Positions 45,315-54,748 of a stretch of 64,000 nucleotides of DNA are shown piece by piece. This DNA is from Candidatus Zymogenaceae bacterium. GTDB lineage: Bacteria > Desulfobacterota > Zymogenia > Zymogenales > Zymogenaceae. The stretch is from positions 1 to 64,000 of the forward strand of contig JAFGFE010000005.1 in NCBI GenBank assembly GCA_016931225.1. The letters are read 5' to 3'. The stretch's first letter is position 1. Each line of letters starts with the position of its first letter. A model generated the notes under the pieces. It was not told the origin of the DNA, did no database searches, and saw only the letters and a program-made list of their open reading frames with translations. The position numbers and the translations under genes are program-made.

Positions 45315-45704
45315 TCAACTATTCGTCTCCCTGTAAATCTCTTTTTCCTCCATCCCAACAAGCGCCTCCAGAATCACGAAGTAAAATTCCTCCAGTTTTC
45401 TCAGTCTGTTCTCGTACCAGGCGTAATAGAACACATACGGGACCATCAGGATAAACAAAAGCCCCTCGATGAAAAGGAGCGGCCTGATGAATTCACCCCC
45501 GGCAAGGATGACCGGAAGCAGCAGGAAAAAAAGGACCGTCACCAGGGCGAAGGCCCCGAAGTGCATTTTTCGCTCCTCCTTGAAATATTCCACCTTTTTG
45601 TCGTGCACGGTCAGAAGCCATTCCAGATCTTTTTCATTCAGGTGATCGACGGATCGAAACCTGTCCTTCAGGTGTGTCTCGTAAAACTCAATCGTCCGGG
45701 GCAT
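45315..45704 (-). CDS. Small membrane protein of unknown function
   Basis: 129 residues with two hydrophobic segments (FGAFALVTVLFFLLLPVIL and PLLFIEGLLFILMVPYVFYY), a charged N-terminal half and a helical C-terminus. No family recognised. It is immediately upstream of rmuC (12 bases), probably in the same transcript. Confidence 0.65.
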   Translation of the reverse strand: MPRTIEFYETHLKDRFRSVDHLNEKDLEWLLTVHDKKVEYFKEERKMHFGAFALVTVLFFLLLPVILAGGEFIRPLLFIEGLLFILMVPYVFYYAWYENRLRKLEEFYFVILEALVGMEEKEIYRETNS

Positions 45705-45808
45705 GGGCGTCCTCCATTCATTTCACGTCTATTGAAAACTTCAGACGGCCTTCATTATAATAATATCGGCCTTTCCGGTCAAGAATGCTGGTTGTCACAC
45801 CATCCGCT

Positions 45809-45837
45809 TTGACACGCGGGGAAAAACCGCATATACT
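45809..45837 (+). promoter_or_regulatory. Sigma-70-type promoter of the small exported protein
   Basis: TTGACA (45809-45814), a 17-base spacer and TATACT (45832-45837) form a near-consensus promoter; transcription would begin near 45845, about 85 bases before ATG 45930. Confidence 0.75.
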
Positions 45838-45929
45838 TATACTATTCCGCACGTCCCGCCGGACGTCGATATCCGGCCCGTCGGGAATGCGACATGTCAA
45901 ACCACGTTTTCAATCCAAGGAGGAAATTC

Positions 45930-46229
45930 ATGAAACGATTATCGATAGCATGCGCTGGACTGATCGCTGGGATACTGCTCCTCTTTTCGACGGTCACAGT
46001 GATGGCCCAGGCGCCCGACCTCTATCCGTCCGAGAGCATCCCCACATCCGCGGGGGAGCTTCTGGATGTGAGCGTACTCGGAAGTCGGGCGGATTATTAT
46101 ATTTGCTACACGTTCCGGGAGCCGGGCGGGAAGCTGACCACATACGTGTTTCAGGTGGGAGGATCCCGGGTGACTGACGCGGCGAGCATGGATTTCCGAC
46201 TGTCCCATATCCTGCACCCGATGAAGTAG
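45930..46229 (+). CDS. Small exported protein of unknown function
   Basis: 99 residues with a clear signal peptide (KRLSIACAGLIAGILLLFS, cleavage after VMA-Q-A) and a mature part of about 75 residues with YYICYTFREPGGKLTTYVF, probably beta-rich. AAGGAGG lies seven bases before ATG 45930; the upstream ATG at 45894 has none. No family is recognised. Confidence 0.75.
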   Translation: MKRLSIACAGLIAGILLLFSTVTVMAQAPDLYPSESIPTSAGELLDVSVLGSRADYYICYTFREPGGKLTTYVFQVGGSRVTDAASMDFRLSHILHPMK

Positions 46230-46277
46230 CGGCGGTCGTCACCACCGACGAGCAGGAAATGCTTTTTTCGTTTTCTC

Positions 46278-46307
46278 TTTTCATTCGTGACGATTCTGGT
46301 CTATAAT
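46278..46307 (+). promoter_or_regulatory. Sigma-70-type promoter of the TPR lipoprotein gene
   Basis: TTTTCA (46278-46283), an 18-base spacer and TATAAT (46302-46307). The -10 is perfect; the -35 matches four of six positions. Confidence 0.55.
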
Positions 46308-46352
46308 GGCGTCCATTGACCCGACGCTCTATCAACAGGGGGGAAAAGACCC

Positions 46353-47168
46353 GTGAAACGCACGATTTTACTACTGGGCCTCTTCATGGTGCTTATATCG
46401 ACCGGCTGCGTGACCACACACCAGGGGGGGCCGTCCTCCGGAGACACCGCCAGGAACGCCTCCTACGACGAGGCCAGGGATTTATACAACCTGGGCGTCA
46501 TCGCCTTTGACGCCGGTAACTATGAAGTGGCCCTCGAATATCTGAACCAGTCGAAGACCCTCTGGACGGGGAGTAAAGAGGGCGAGGCGGAGGTGCTCCT
46601 GGCGCGGGCCCGGGTCTATTCAGCCATCGATCAATACGACCTGGCTTTGGCGGATATCGCCCGACTGATCGTCCAGTCCCCGGACAATCCTGAAGCCTAC
46701 TTCGAGCGGGCCGTTATCAGCTACCGGCTGGGAAACGTATCCAGCGCGGAAGACGACCTGCTTTCCGCCCTCACGATCGACCCGACCTATGCCCGGGCGC
46801 ACAATCTCATGGGGGTTATCCACCGTTCCCGGAACAATCCGGAGCTGGCCCTGGCCTCCATCAACAACGCCGTTCGATATGACGACTCGTACGCCCCCGC
46901 CTACTACAACCGCGGGCTGATCAAGTTCGACATGGGAGACTGGGAGGGGGCCGTCGCTGATTTCTCGGAAGCCATCGTCCGCTATACCGACGACCAGACC
47001 GACTACCTCGCCCAGGCACACTGTCGGCGGGCCGAGGCGTTTCTCATGCTGGGAAACGCGAAGATGGCCGAGAAGGATCGCGAAAGGGCGGAGATCCTCT
47101 CTCCGGGCATGTGCGACAGCGGCCAGGACCTCAACGAAGTCCGCGGGAAGGGCGGCATCTCCCGATAA
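46353..47168 (+). CDS. TPR-repeat lipoprotein
   Basis: 271 residues. A lipoprotein signal peptide (RTILLLGLFMVLISTGC, acylated C20) is followed by about five tetratricopeptide repeats, for example ARDLYNLGVIAFDAGNYEVA and AYYNRGLIKFDMGDWEGAV. It probably acts as a periplasmic or outer-membrane-anchored scaffold. GTG-proximal GGGGGG precedes the start. A strong terminator follows. Confidence 0.88.
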   Translation: MKRTILLLGLFMVLISTGCVTTHQGGPSSGDTARNASYDEARDLYNLGVIAFDAGNYEVALEYLNQSKTLWTGSKEGEAEVLLARARVYSAIDQYDLALADIARLIVQSPDNPEAYFERAVISYRLGNVSSAEDDLLSALTIDPTYARAHNLMGVIHRSRNNPELALASINNAVRYDDSYAPAYYNRGLIKFDMGDWEGAVADFSEAIVRYTDDQTDYLAQAHCRRAEAFLMLGNAKMAEKDRERAEILSPGMCDSGQDLNEVRGKGGISR

Positions 47169-47187
47169 GGATCGGAATACGACACGA

Positions 47188-47223
47188 AACAGGGGAATTC
47201 CCATAGGGAATTCCCCTGTTTTC
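47188..47223. terminator. Bidirectional rho-independent terminator
   Basis: A perfect inverted repeat of about 15-16 bp with an ATA loop (AACAGGGGAATTCCC and its complement), flanked by A and T runs, between the convergent TPR lipoprotein and aldolase genes. Confidence 0.9.
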
Positions 47224-47272
47224 ATTTATATGATATTTCAACCATGCCGCTTTATGCGGCCCGGCGCATCGC

Positions 47273-48196
47273 CTACGCCTTTCCCGCGCACCCCAGTACG
47301 TTTTTCAGCTTGTGGCGAACCAGCTCCCGGATGGCGTCCCGGGCGGGACCCAGGTATTTCCTGGGATCGAAATCCTCGGGATTCTCGACGAAGTGCTTCC
47401 TGATCGTGGCGGTCATGGCAAGGCGGAGGTCCGTGTCTATGTTGACCTTGCACACCCCCAGCTTTGCGGCCCGACGGATCATCTCCTCGGGAACGCCCCT
47501 TGCTCCGGGGAGCTTGCCGCCGTAGGCGTTGGCCTGCTCGACGAACTCCGGCAACACCGTGGACGCCCCGTGAAGCACCAGGGGGTAGCCCGGAAGCTTC
47601 TCGGAAATCACCTCCAGCCGCTCGAAATCGAGCTGCGGCTCCCCCTTGAACTTGTACGCCCCGTGGGACGTCCCCACGGAGATGGCCAGAGAGTCGCACC
47701 CGGTCTTTTCAACGAACTGTACCGCCTCGTCGGGATCGGTGAAGACCGACTTCTTGCTGGAGATGGCGTCTTCGATGCCCGCAAGCTTCCCCAGCTCCGC
47801 CTCCACCGGAATTCCCCGCTCGTGGGCGTATTCCACCACTTTTTTCGTCAGGGCCACGTTTTCATCGAAGGGATGTTTCGAGCCGTCTATCATGATCGAA
47901 GTGAAGCCGCCATCGATGCACGATTTTGCTATCTCGAAATCCTCACCGTGATCAAGGTGCAGACACATCGGCACATCCGCGGTTTCAAGGGCCGCCTCCA
48001 TCAGCTTCAGCAGGTATTCATGCCGGGCGTATTTCCGGGCTCCCGCGCTGACCTGGAGGATCAGCGGCGCCTTTTCGTCCTGGGCCGCCTCTACAATCCC
48101 CTGTATGATTTCCATGTTATTGATATTGAACGCACCCACAGCGTACTGTTCCCTGTAGGCCCTCTCAAACATCTCCTTTGTTCCGGTCAACGGCAT
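47273..48196 (-). CDS. fba: Class II fructose-bisphosphate aldolase
   Basis: 307-residue zinc-dependent aldolase: zinc and active-site segments LHLDHGEDFEIA, MIDGSKHPFDEN, PVEAELGKLAG, VGTSHGAYKF and LVLHGAST. It cleaves or forms fructose 1,6-bisphosphate. It is the last gene of an operon with transketolase and glucokinase (35-base gap to tkt). Length is typical of the shorter class II type; related tagatose-bisphosphate aldolase activity is possible. Confidence 0.93.
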   Translation of the reverse strand: MPLTGTKEMFERAYREQYAVGAFNINNMEIIQGIVEAAQDEKAPLILQVSAGARKYARHEYLLKLMEAALETADVPMCLHLDHGEDFEIAKSCIDGGFTSIMIDGSKHPFDENVALTKKVVEYAHERGIPVEAELGKLAGIEDAISSKKSVFTDPDEAVQFVEKTGCDSLAISVGTSHGAYKFKGEPQLDFERLEVISEKLPGYPLVLHGASTVLPEFVEQANAYGGKLPGARGVPEEMIRRAAKLGVCKVNIDTDLRLAMTATIRKHFVENPEDFDPRKYLGPARDAIRELVRHKLKNVLGCAGKA

Positions 48197-48231
48197 ATCG
48201 CAATTCCTCCTTGTCCATCGTTATGACTGGT

Positions 48232-50238
48232 TTATGAGATAAGCTTGAGCGCCCTCTCGGTTATCTTTTCGACGCTGAAACCGTATTGTTCAAACAACAC
48301 GTCCGCCGGGGCCGACGCGCCGAAGGTCTCCACCCCCACGATGTCTCCGTCGATGCCGACGTATCTTTCCCATCCGAAGGGAGACGCCGCCTCGACGGCG
48401 ATCTTTTTCACGCCCCGAGGGAGGACCTCCCTCCGATATTCCTCTGGCTGCTCGTCGAACAGCTCAAAACAGGCCATATTTACCACCCGAGCGTTGACGT
48501 TTTTCTCGGCCAAGGCCTGTGCTACGGAAAGGGCCAGGTGCACCTCGGCGCCGGTGGCGATGAGAATCAGGTCGGGCTCACCCCCGGGCTTCGTCAGTGT
48601 GTAGCCCCCCCTTTCGATCTCACCCGCTTTCGGGTATATCCCTCGATCGAGCAGGGGCAGCCCCTGTCGGCTGAGAATCAGGGCCGTGGGGCCCGATATC
48701 CTCTCCAGGGCGATTTTCCAGGCGGCCGCGGTCTCCTGTGCATCCGCGGGACGGATCACGGCGACGTTCGGCATCACCCTCAAGGCGGCCAGGTGCTCCA
48801 CCGGCTGATGGGTGGGGCCGTCCTCCCCCAGGCCGATGCTGTCGTGGGTAAACACGTACACCACCCGAAGCCCCATCAGGGCCGCCAGGCGTATGGCCGG
48901 GCGCATGTAGTCCGCAAACACCAGGAACGTCCCGCCGTAGGGCACAAGCCCCGCAAGGGCCATGCCGTTGAGCATCGCGGCCATGGCGTGCTCCCGAACA
49001 CCGAAGCGGATGTTTCTCCCCCCGAGGTTTTCCCTTTGGAAATCCGTGTAGTTCTTCAGATACGTGTTGTTGGAGGGGGCCAGGTCCGCGGATCCGCCGA
49101 CAAGCCAGGGGATCACATCCGCAAGATTGTTGAGTACCTCCCCCGAAGCGGCCCGGGTGGCCGTCTTCTTTTCCGGGTCGAAGGCCGCATCCAACACCTC
49201 CCCCCATCCCTCGGGAAGCCCCTTCTCCGCGATCAGCGCCATTTCTTTCGCCCGCTCGGGATTTCTGGCCTTGTACTCCTCCATCGCAGCCCGCTCGGCG
49301 TGGACATACGCCCGTTTCTCACTGGCGATCTCGGTGAAATGTCGGGATACCTCCGCGGGCACGTAAAAGAGGGGCTCTGTGGGCCAGCCCAGGTTTTCCT
49401 TCGTCTCACGGACGTGTTCCGAGCCCAGGGGAGAACCGTGGCACGACGCGCTCCCCACCTTTGCCGGACAGCCGAAGCCGATGTGGGTCTTGATCATGAT
49501 CAGGGTCGGCCGCTTCTCCTCCGCGATCCCCCGGCGGACGGCGGCCTCGATCAGCTCTGTATCGTTGCCGTCGCGCACGGTCAGGACCTGCCACCCCGCG
49601 GCGCCGAATCGTTCGGCCACGTTGACGGTAAAGGTGATATCCGTATTGCCCTCGATGCTGATGTCGTTGTCGTCATAGAGATAAACGATATTACCCAGGC
49701 CCAGGTGCCCCGCAAGCTCGGCGCTTTCTTCGCTGACGCCCTCCATCAGGTCCCCGTCGCCGACTATGCCGAAGACCCGCTCTCCCACGACCGCATGGTC
49801 TTTCGTGTTGTATCTGGCGGCGAGATGCCTGAGGGCCAGCGCCATCCCGACACCGGTGGCGAAGCCTTGGCCGAGGGGGCCGGTGGTGGTCTCCACTCCC
49901 GGCGTATGGCCGTATTCCGGGTGTCCGGGGGTCTTGCTTCCCCACTGGCGAAACGCCTTCAGATCGTCCATGCTTATATCATAGCCGCACAGATGAAGCA
50001 GGGCATACAACAGCATGGAGCCGTGACCCGCCGACAGGATGAATCGATCCCTCCCTATCCACGCCGGGTCTTCGGGATCGAACCTGAGAAATTTCGTAAA
50101 CAGGGTATATGCCATTGCGGCGGCGCCCATGGGCATGCCCGGATGACCCGACTTTGCTTTTTCAATCGCGTCCACCGCCAGCATTCGAATGGTATTGATA
50201 CTCAGGGCCTCGATTTCCGCCTTATCCTTGCCTTTCAT
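48232..50238 (-). CDS. tkt: Transketolase
   Basis: 668 residues, full length. The thiamine-diphosphate motif GDGDLMEGVSEESAELAGHL, the N-terminal SGHPGMPMGAA and the substrate-binding EDGPTHQPVEHLAALR are present. It transfers two-carbon units in the pentose phosphate pathway. Its start overlaps the glucokinase stop by 17 bases. Confidence 0.96.
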   Translation of the reverse strand: MKGKDKAEIEALSINTIRMLAVDAIEKAKSGHPGMPMGAAAMAYTLFTKFLRFDPEDPAWIGRDRFILSAGHGSMLLYALLHLCGYDISMDDLKAFRQWGSKTPGHPEYGHTPGVETTTGPLGQGFATGVGMALALRHLAARYNTKDHAVVGERVFGIVGDGDLMEGVSEESAELAGHLGLGNIVYLYDDNDISIEGNTDITFTVNVAERFGAAGWQVLTVRDGNDTELIEAAVRRGIAEEKRPTLIMIKTHIGFGCPAKVGSASCHGSPLGSEHVRETKENLGWPTEPLFYVPAEVSRHFTEIASEKRAYVHAERAAMEEYKARNPERAKEMALIAEKGLPEGWGEVLDAAFDPEKKTATRAASGEVLNNLADVIPWLVGGSADLAPSNNTYLKNYTDFQRENLGGRNIRFGVREHAMAAMLNGMALAGLVPYGGTFLVFADYMRPAIRLAALMGLRVVYVFTHDSIGLGEDGPTHQPVEHLAALRVMPNVAVIRPADAQETAAAWKIALERISGPTALILSRQGLPLLDRGIYPKAGEIERGGYTLTKPGGEPDLILIATGAEVHLALSVAQALAEKNVNARVVNMACFELFDEQPEEYRREVLPRGVKKIAVEAASPFGWERYVGIDGDIVGVETFGASAPADVLFEQYGFSVEKITERALKLIS

Positions 50239-51292
50239 CCATTACCTCCATGCCGTCATCATCTTCCACTGCCAGGTACACAGCACCAATAAGCTGAACG
50301 GCGGGATTGACAATCACCCACACCGGTACTTCCTTCAGGTAGTCTGAAAGCCTCCCCTTGTCCAAAAACGACTCGATGAACCGTCCGTCGGTCATCGCTG
50401 GAAGAATTTTCGGGGCGATCCCCCCGCCGATATACACACCCCCATCGGCCATCAGCGTAAGCGCCATGTTCCCCGCTTCCGCGCCGTACGCGGAGACGAA
50501 CATGCGAAGGGTCTGAACCGATATGTCGGACACCCCATCCAGCGCGTTTCTCGTGATGATCTGGTTGGGGTCGGTCGGCCTCTCACGCGGCGGTTTTTCA
50601 TCGATCCCGCCCTTTTCCCGATCGAGAAGCCGCTCCACGTCCGGGTCCGGGGCCGCGCGGCCGGTATCTTTCAAAAACTCATAGATGGACCGAATGCCGC
50701 CGCCGGAGATCACCCGCTCCTTGCTGACATGCCCGTATCGGGAGCGGAGATAGTCACAGAGCGCCGCCTCCTCGTCGTTTCTGGGCGGATAATCCGCGTG
50801 CCCCCCCTCCGAGGGGCGGGGGATCAACACCGTTTCGTCCCCTCTTTTCATGGGGATCAGGTACGCCTCTCCCAGGCCGGTGCCCGCGGCGACGATGGCC
50901 GCCGTCCCTCTCCGACGCCCTCCTCGATATCCCCCGGGATGCAGGCACACAAGGTCAGTATCTTCGAGGTGCGGCGTACCCGCCGCCAGGGCCACCAGGT
51001 CGTTGACCAGAAGCGTCCGGTCACAGCCAACCATGCGGGAGATATCACGCCGATCGATGCGCCATGAGAGGTTGGTCACCAGCACCGCCCCATCATGAAC
51101 CGGTCCCGCCGCCGCCACACAGGCGCCGTTGATCGCTTCGTCCCCAGCCAGAAAATCGGCGACGATATCGCCAAAGGAGTCGAAATCGCGATTTGTATAG
51201 TCTGTCCGGCGATCCATCACCGGGCCGCCCAATTCTTCGGTAAAGAGGGCAAGCCGGGTGGTGGTGCCGCCGATATCTGCGGTAAAAATCAC
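50222..51292 (-). CDS. glk: Glucokinase (Glk family)
   Basis: ROK-independent Glk-type hexokinase: phosphate motif FTADIGGTTTRLALF at the N-terminus, AAGPVHDG, the sugar-binding NDLVALA and GTGLGEAYLIP, EGGHAD and the late VYIGGGIAPK. The frame is open 65 codons further upstream, but that stretch is unlike the family, so GTG 51292 (356 residues) is preferred; no strong ribosome site is seen. It feeds glucose 6-phosphate to the following transketolase and aldolase. Confidence 0.88.
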   Translation of the reverse strand: MIFTADIGGTTTRLALFTEELGGPVMDRRTDYTNRDFDSFGDIVADFLAGDEAINGACVAAAGPVHDGAVLVTNLSWRIDRRDISRMVGCDRTLLVNDLVALAAGTPHLEDTDLVCLHPGGYRGGRRRGTAAIVAAGTGLGEAYLIPMKRGDETVLIPRPSEGGHADYPPRNDEEAALCDYLRSRYGHVSKERVISGGGIRSIYEFLKDTGRAAPDPDVERLLDREKGGIDEKPPRERPTDPNQIITRNALDGVSDISVQTLRMFVSAYGAEAGNMALTLMADGGVYIGGGIAPKILPAMTDGRFIESFLDKGRLSDYLKEVPVWVIVNPAVQLIGAVYLAVEDDDGMEVMDERQG

Positions 51293-51514
51293 GGTATCAT
51301 GCGAAAACCGAGCGGTATTGTTCCGCTCGATGATGGATTCAAAAAATTTTCTGTATTGTACTTTTTCCACCAAATGATAGCACACCTGACAATCTTGGCA
51401 AGGGAAAACATCCGAAAAAGGAGGCAATAACCCGGTTTCAAAGAGAGTGAGTGGATCAATGAACTTAAAAAAACAAAAAATTCGCACGAATGTGGAAAAT
51501 TCCGGACGTTTCTG

Positions 51515-51543
51515 TTTTCATTCCTTCAAAAACCTGCTACAAT
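51515..51543 (+). promoter_or_regulatory. Sigma-70-type promoter of the crotonase gene
   Basis: TTTTCA (51515-51520), 17 bases, TACAAT (51538-51543). Transcription from about 51550 excludes the upstream start at 51542 and supports ATG 51593. Confidence 0.55.
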
Positions 51544-51592
51544 GGAGTCCGCGAAAATGAACATTGTTATGTCAAAGAACGAGGTGTGGAAC

Positions 51593-52417
51593 ATGGCTGG
51601 AACCTACAAAGTCTTTGAAATTGAGAAGAAGGAAAAATTCGCTTGGTTATTCATGAACCGACCGGAAAAACTCAACGCATGCGGACCCGACTTCTGGAGA
51701 GAAGCGGTGGACGTGATGGAAGAAATGGACCAAGACGACGACGTGCGCGTGGTTATCCTGGGGGGAAGGGGAAAGGCCTTCACCGCAGGTATTGACCTGA
51801 TAGGCATGGCCGGTGAGGTGACGGGTCTCACCGAACCCGGAATCATGGGCAGAAAGCGCGTAAAACTCATCAAGGACATCCTGAGACTTCAGAAATCCAT
51901 CACCGCGTTCGAGTCATGCAGCAAACCCGTCATCGCCGCAATCCAAGGCCACTGCATCGGCGCAGGCGTGGACCTCATCACCGCCTGCGATATCCGGCTG
52001 GCTAGCGAAGACGCCACCTTTTCGGTGAGGGAGGCACGGATAGCCATTGTTGCCGACGTGGGCACCCTGCAGCGCCTTCCCCGTATCGTCGGTGAGGGAT
52101 TCGCCAAGGAGATGACCTACACCACCCGGAACTACTCGGCTCAGGAAGTAAAAGAGATGCACCTGGTCAACTACGTCTATCCCGATAAGGACACGATGTA
52201 CGCGGCCGCCGAAGACCTGGCCCGGGAGATCGCGGACCAGTCTCCTCTGGCGGTGATGGCGGCCAAGGATGTCATCCATTACTGCAGGGATAAGTCGATG
52301 GACGACGGCTTGACATATGTCGCCCACAAGAGCGCAAACATCCTCCCCTCAAAGGATCTCTTCGAGGCACTTGCCGCATTTGGAGAACGGAGAAAACCTG
52401 ATTTTACTGGTGAGTGA
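51593..52417 (+). CDS. Crotonase-family protein, dienoyl-CoA isomerase-like
   Basis: Enoyl-CoA hydratase/isomerase fold: MNRPEKLNA, oxyanion-hole GGRGKAFTAGIDL and GHCIGAGVDLITACDIRLAS. The segment ADVGTLQRLPR carries the aspartate that is characteristic of delta(3,5)-delta(2,4)-dienoyl-CoA isomerase (ECH1) rather than the glutamate of hydratases. GAGGTG lies before ATG 51593. It begins a plus-strand set with an SCP2-like protein and a class III aminotransferase. Confidence 0.82.
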   Translation: MAGTYKVFEIEKKEKFAWLFMNRPEKLNACGPDFWREAVDVMEEMDQDDDVRVVILGGRGKAFTAGIDLIGMAGEVTGLTEPGIMGRKRVKLIKDILRLQKSITAFESCSKPVIAAIQGHCIGAGVDLITACDIRLASEDATFSVREARIAIVADVGTLQRLPRIVGEGFAKEMTYTTRNYSAQEVKEMHLVNYVYPDKDTMYAAAEDLAREIADQSPLAVMAAKDVIHYCRDKSMDDGLTYVAHKSANILPSKDLFEALAAFGERRKPDFTGE

Positions 52418-52520
52418 TCGAACCGGTGTTGTTTCGGGATGATGCGTTATTGAGAGTATCTTTATCATACAATTTTTGTCACCCCCGTATCACCGGGATT
52501 GAACGCACGAGGAGGGAGTT

Positions 52521-53282
52521 ATGTCTGCTGAAATCGTGAAGGCCCGGCTGTACCTGTATGCCGTGCTTCACCTGTTCGAAGAACTCGCCAAGAGAGACGC
52601 GGAAGCAAAGGAAATTATCAAGAAACACTCCGGCGTCATCCAGTTCAAGGCGCCCGGGAGCCTTGCAGCCCAGGTGGAAATCAGCCCGGACGGTGTGGTG
52701 GCCACACCCGGCACCGATAAAAAGCCGACCGTCAGCCTGTTTCTCCCCAGCGTCTCCATGTTAAACAACCTTTTCGAAGGGGGATTTACCCTGCCCATCC
52801 CGGTAAAGGGACTTCTGAAGATGGGCCTGGTGATGAAGGGATTTGACCCTTTGGGAAAAAGGCTGGAAGCCTACATGGACAATGTGGAAAATCCCCCCGG
52901 CGGCAAGAAGGGCAAGGAGATGGTGGCCTCGCTTTTGATGGTGGCCGCCATATTCGGCGCGGCCCAGGTGGGCAACGCGGACGAATCCGTAAAGGACATC
53001 GTCAAGAAGATACCGGACGGCATCGCCTTTCTGGAAATCAAGGGAGGACCGTCTGTCTACCTGAAAAAAGAGGGGACGACATTTACCGCCGCAAAGGGAA
53101 AACCGGATGATTACACGGTATACCTCGGGTTTAGAGATTATGACATCGCCTATGCCATGTTCACCGACACCCTTGACCTGATGGCCGCCATCTGCCTGGG
53201 AGACATCGACCTCTCGGGATCGCTGGCGATGGTGGAACAGCTCGCGGTGCTCATGGAAAAGGCCGGGGCCTACCTGGAATAA
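52521..53282 (+). CDS. SCP2 sterol-binding-like domain protein
   Basis: 253 residues, no signal peptide. The C-terminal half (DYTVYLGFRDYDIAYAMF and CLGDIDLSGSLAMVEQL) resembles the SCP-2 lipid-transfer fold, and the N-terminal half has a similar strand pattern, so it may be an internal duplication. GGAGGGAG precedes the ATG. It lies between the crotonase and the aminotransferase. A role in carrying hydrophobic CoA esters is inference; the family call is moderate. Confidence 0.55.
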   Translation: MSAEIVKARLYLYAVLHLFEELAKRDAEAKEIIKKHSGVIQFKAPGSLAAQVEISPDGVVATPGTDKKPTVSLFLPSVSMLNNLFEGGFTLPIPVKGLLKMGLVMKGFDPLGKRLEAYMDNVENPPGGKKGKEMVASLLMVAAIFGAAQVGNADESVKDIVKKIPDGIAFLEIKGGPSVYLKKEGTTFTAAKGKPDDYTVYLGFRDYDIAYAMFTDTLDLMAAICLGDIDLSGSLAMVEQLAVLMEKAGAYLE

Positions 53283-53312
53283 TTCGGAACGGGAAGACGA
53301 GGGAGACAAATC

Positions 53313-54563
53313 ATGAAGGGTTACGAAGATAAATATAAGAAATCCTTGGAGATTTTCAAGCGAGCTGTCAAGGTGATACCCCAGGGTATCTACGGTCACC
53401 ATACACCCGTCATAACCGGCCCCCTGGCCTCTCCCTATTATGTGGAGAAAACCAAGGGATGTCGCTACTGGGACGTCGACGGCAACGAGTATATCGATTA
53501 CATCTGCGCCTACGGCCCGATGGTTTTGGGATACAACAACGACGAAGTCGAGGAGGCCGCCGACGCCCAACGCCGCAAGGTCAGCAGCTGCAACCACCCC
53601 GCGGAGGTGATGGTGCTGCTTGCCGAGCGCCTGACCGGACTCATCCCCATGGCCGAATGGGCGGTGTTCGGCAAGAACGGCGCGGACATGACCAACCACT
53701 CCCTCCTGGTCGCCAGAAAACATACCGGGAGGAAAAAAATCATCATGGCCAAGGGCGCATACCACGGTACGGCTCCTTGGGCGCAGGGCGCCGGCCACGG
53801 CGGCGTGATTGACGAGGACGTCGATCACATCCTCTATATAGACTGGGGCGACCTCGAGGGATTCCGCCGGCTCGTCAAGGAAAACCCGGACCAGGTGGCG
53901 GGGGCCATCTTTACACCGTATCACCATCCCACGTGGGCGGATCAGCAGATGCCACCCGACGGTTTCTGGAACGGCATCAGGAAAACCTGTGACGACGAGG
54001 GAATCATCCTAATTCTGGACGATGTCCGGGCCGGATTTCGCCTGGATATGAGGGGATCCCACGAATACTTCGGCTTCCAACCGGATATCTCCTGCTACTG
54101 CAAGGCCATCGCCAATGGGCACCCCCTGTCGGCCATGGTCGGGAACGAAAAGACACGGCTCAGCGCCAGTAATGTCTTTTTCACCGGGAGTTACTGGTTC
54201 GCCGCGGATCCGATGGCCGCGTCTTTAAAGACCCTGGAAATCCTCCAGAGAGACAAGGGCATCGAAAAGATGCGCAAAATGGGTGAGAAGCTCAAGTCGG
54301 GACTGGAGGAGATGGCCCAGGCCAACGACCTGGAGATTTCCGTCACCGGACCCCCGGCCATTCCCTTCATGACCTTTGTGGGAGATGTGAGCTTCAGAAG
54401 AAGCCAGCTGTTCGCCGCAGAGTCCATGAAACGGGGGGTCTTCTTTCATCCCCATCACAACTGGTTCGTCTCGGCCGCCCATGAGGAAAAGGACATCGAA
54501 AAGTCGGTCAACATTGCGAACGAGGCGTTCAAGGAGGTCAAGAAGGTTTTCGGAGCGAGTTAA
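53313..54563 (+). CDS. Class III aminotransferase (glutamate-1-semialdehyde mutase-like)
   Basis: 416-residue fold-type I PLP enzyme. YWDVDGNEYIDYICAYGPM, the acidic LILDDVRAGFR and the PLP lysine in SCYCKAIANGHPLSAMVG resemble HemL and related omega-transaminases. It is not next to other haem genes, so HemL itself is unlikely. GGGAGA precedes the ATG. It is followed by a strong terminator. Confidence 0.85.
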   Translation: MKGYEDKYKKSLEIFKRAVKVIPQGIYGHHTPVITGPLASPYYVEKTKGCRYWDVDGNEYIDYICAYGPMVLGYNNDEVEEAADAQRRKVSSCNHPAEVMVLLAERLTGLIPMAEWAVFGKNGADMTNHSLLVARKHTGRKKIIMAKGAYHGTAPWAQGAGHGGVIDEDVDHILYIDWGDLEGFRRLVKENPDQVAGAIFTPYHHPTWADQQMPPDGFWNGIRKTCDDEGIILILDDVRAGFRLDMRGSHEYFGFQPDISCYCKAIANGHPLSAMVGNEKTRLSASNVFFTGSYWFAADPMAASLKTLEILQRDKGIEKMRKMGEKLKSGLEEMAQANDLEISVTGPPAIPFMTFVGDVSFRRSQLFAAESMKRGVFFHPHHNWFVSAAHEEKDIEKSVNIANEAFKEVKKVFGAS

Positions 54564-54614
54564 AGAAAATCCGAATAACCGCGTTTCCGAGACTTCCTTA
54601 ACACATCATACACA

Positions 54615-54655
54615 AAACGGACGCATCAACACCTCTCGATGCGTCCGTTTTTTTT
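54615..54655 (+). terminator. Rho-independent terminator after the aminotransferase
   Basis: AAACGGACGCATC and its exact complement form a 13-bp stem with a 10-base loop, followed by eight T. Confidence 0.93.
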
Positions 54656-54667
54656 GTATATCATCCT

Positions 54668-54697
54668 TTGAACTTCACCTGTACTATAGTGTATAAT
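54668..54697 (+). promoter_or_regulatory. Sigma-70-type promoter of the V4R gene
   Basis: TTGAAC (54668-54673), 18 bases, TATAAT (54692-54697). A second TATAAT lies at 54701. It is followed by a leader of about 45 bases to ATG 54749. Confidence 0.7.
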
Positions 54698-54748
54698 GGG
54701 TATAATATGTTGCGTGAATATATTCATCTTTTAAGGGAGACTCTCTTC

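Noticed and set aside
48286-50292. 668-residue plus-strand frame opposite transketolase
   Set aside because: Antisense shadow of tkt; composition is biased to H, R, G and P and no family is recognisable.
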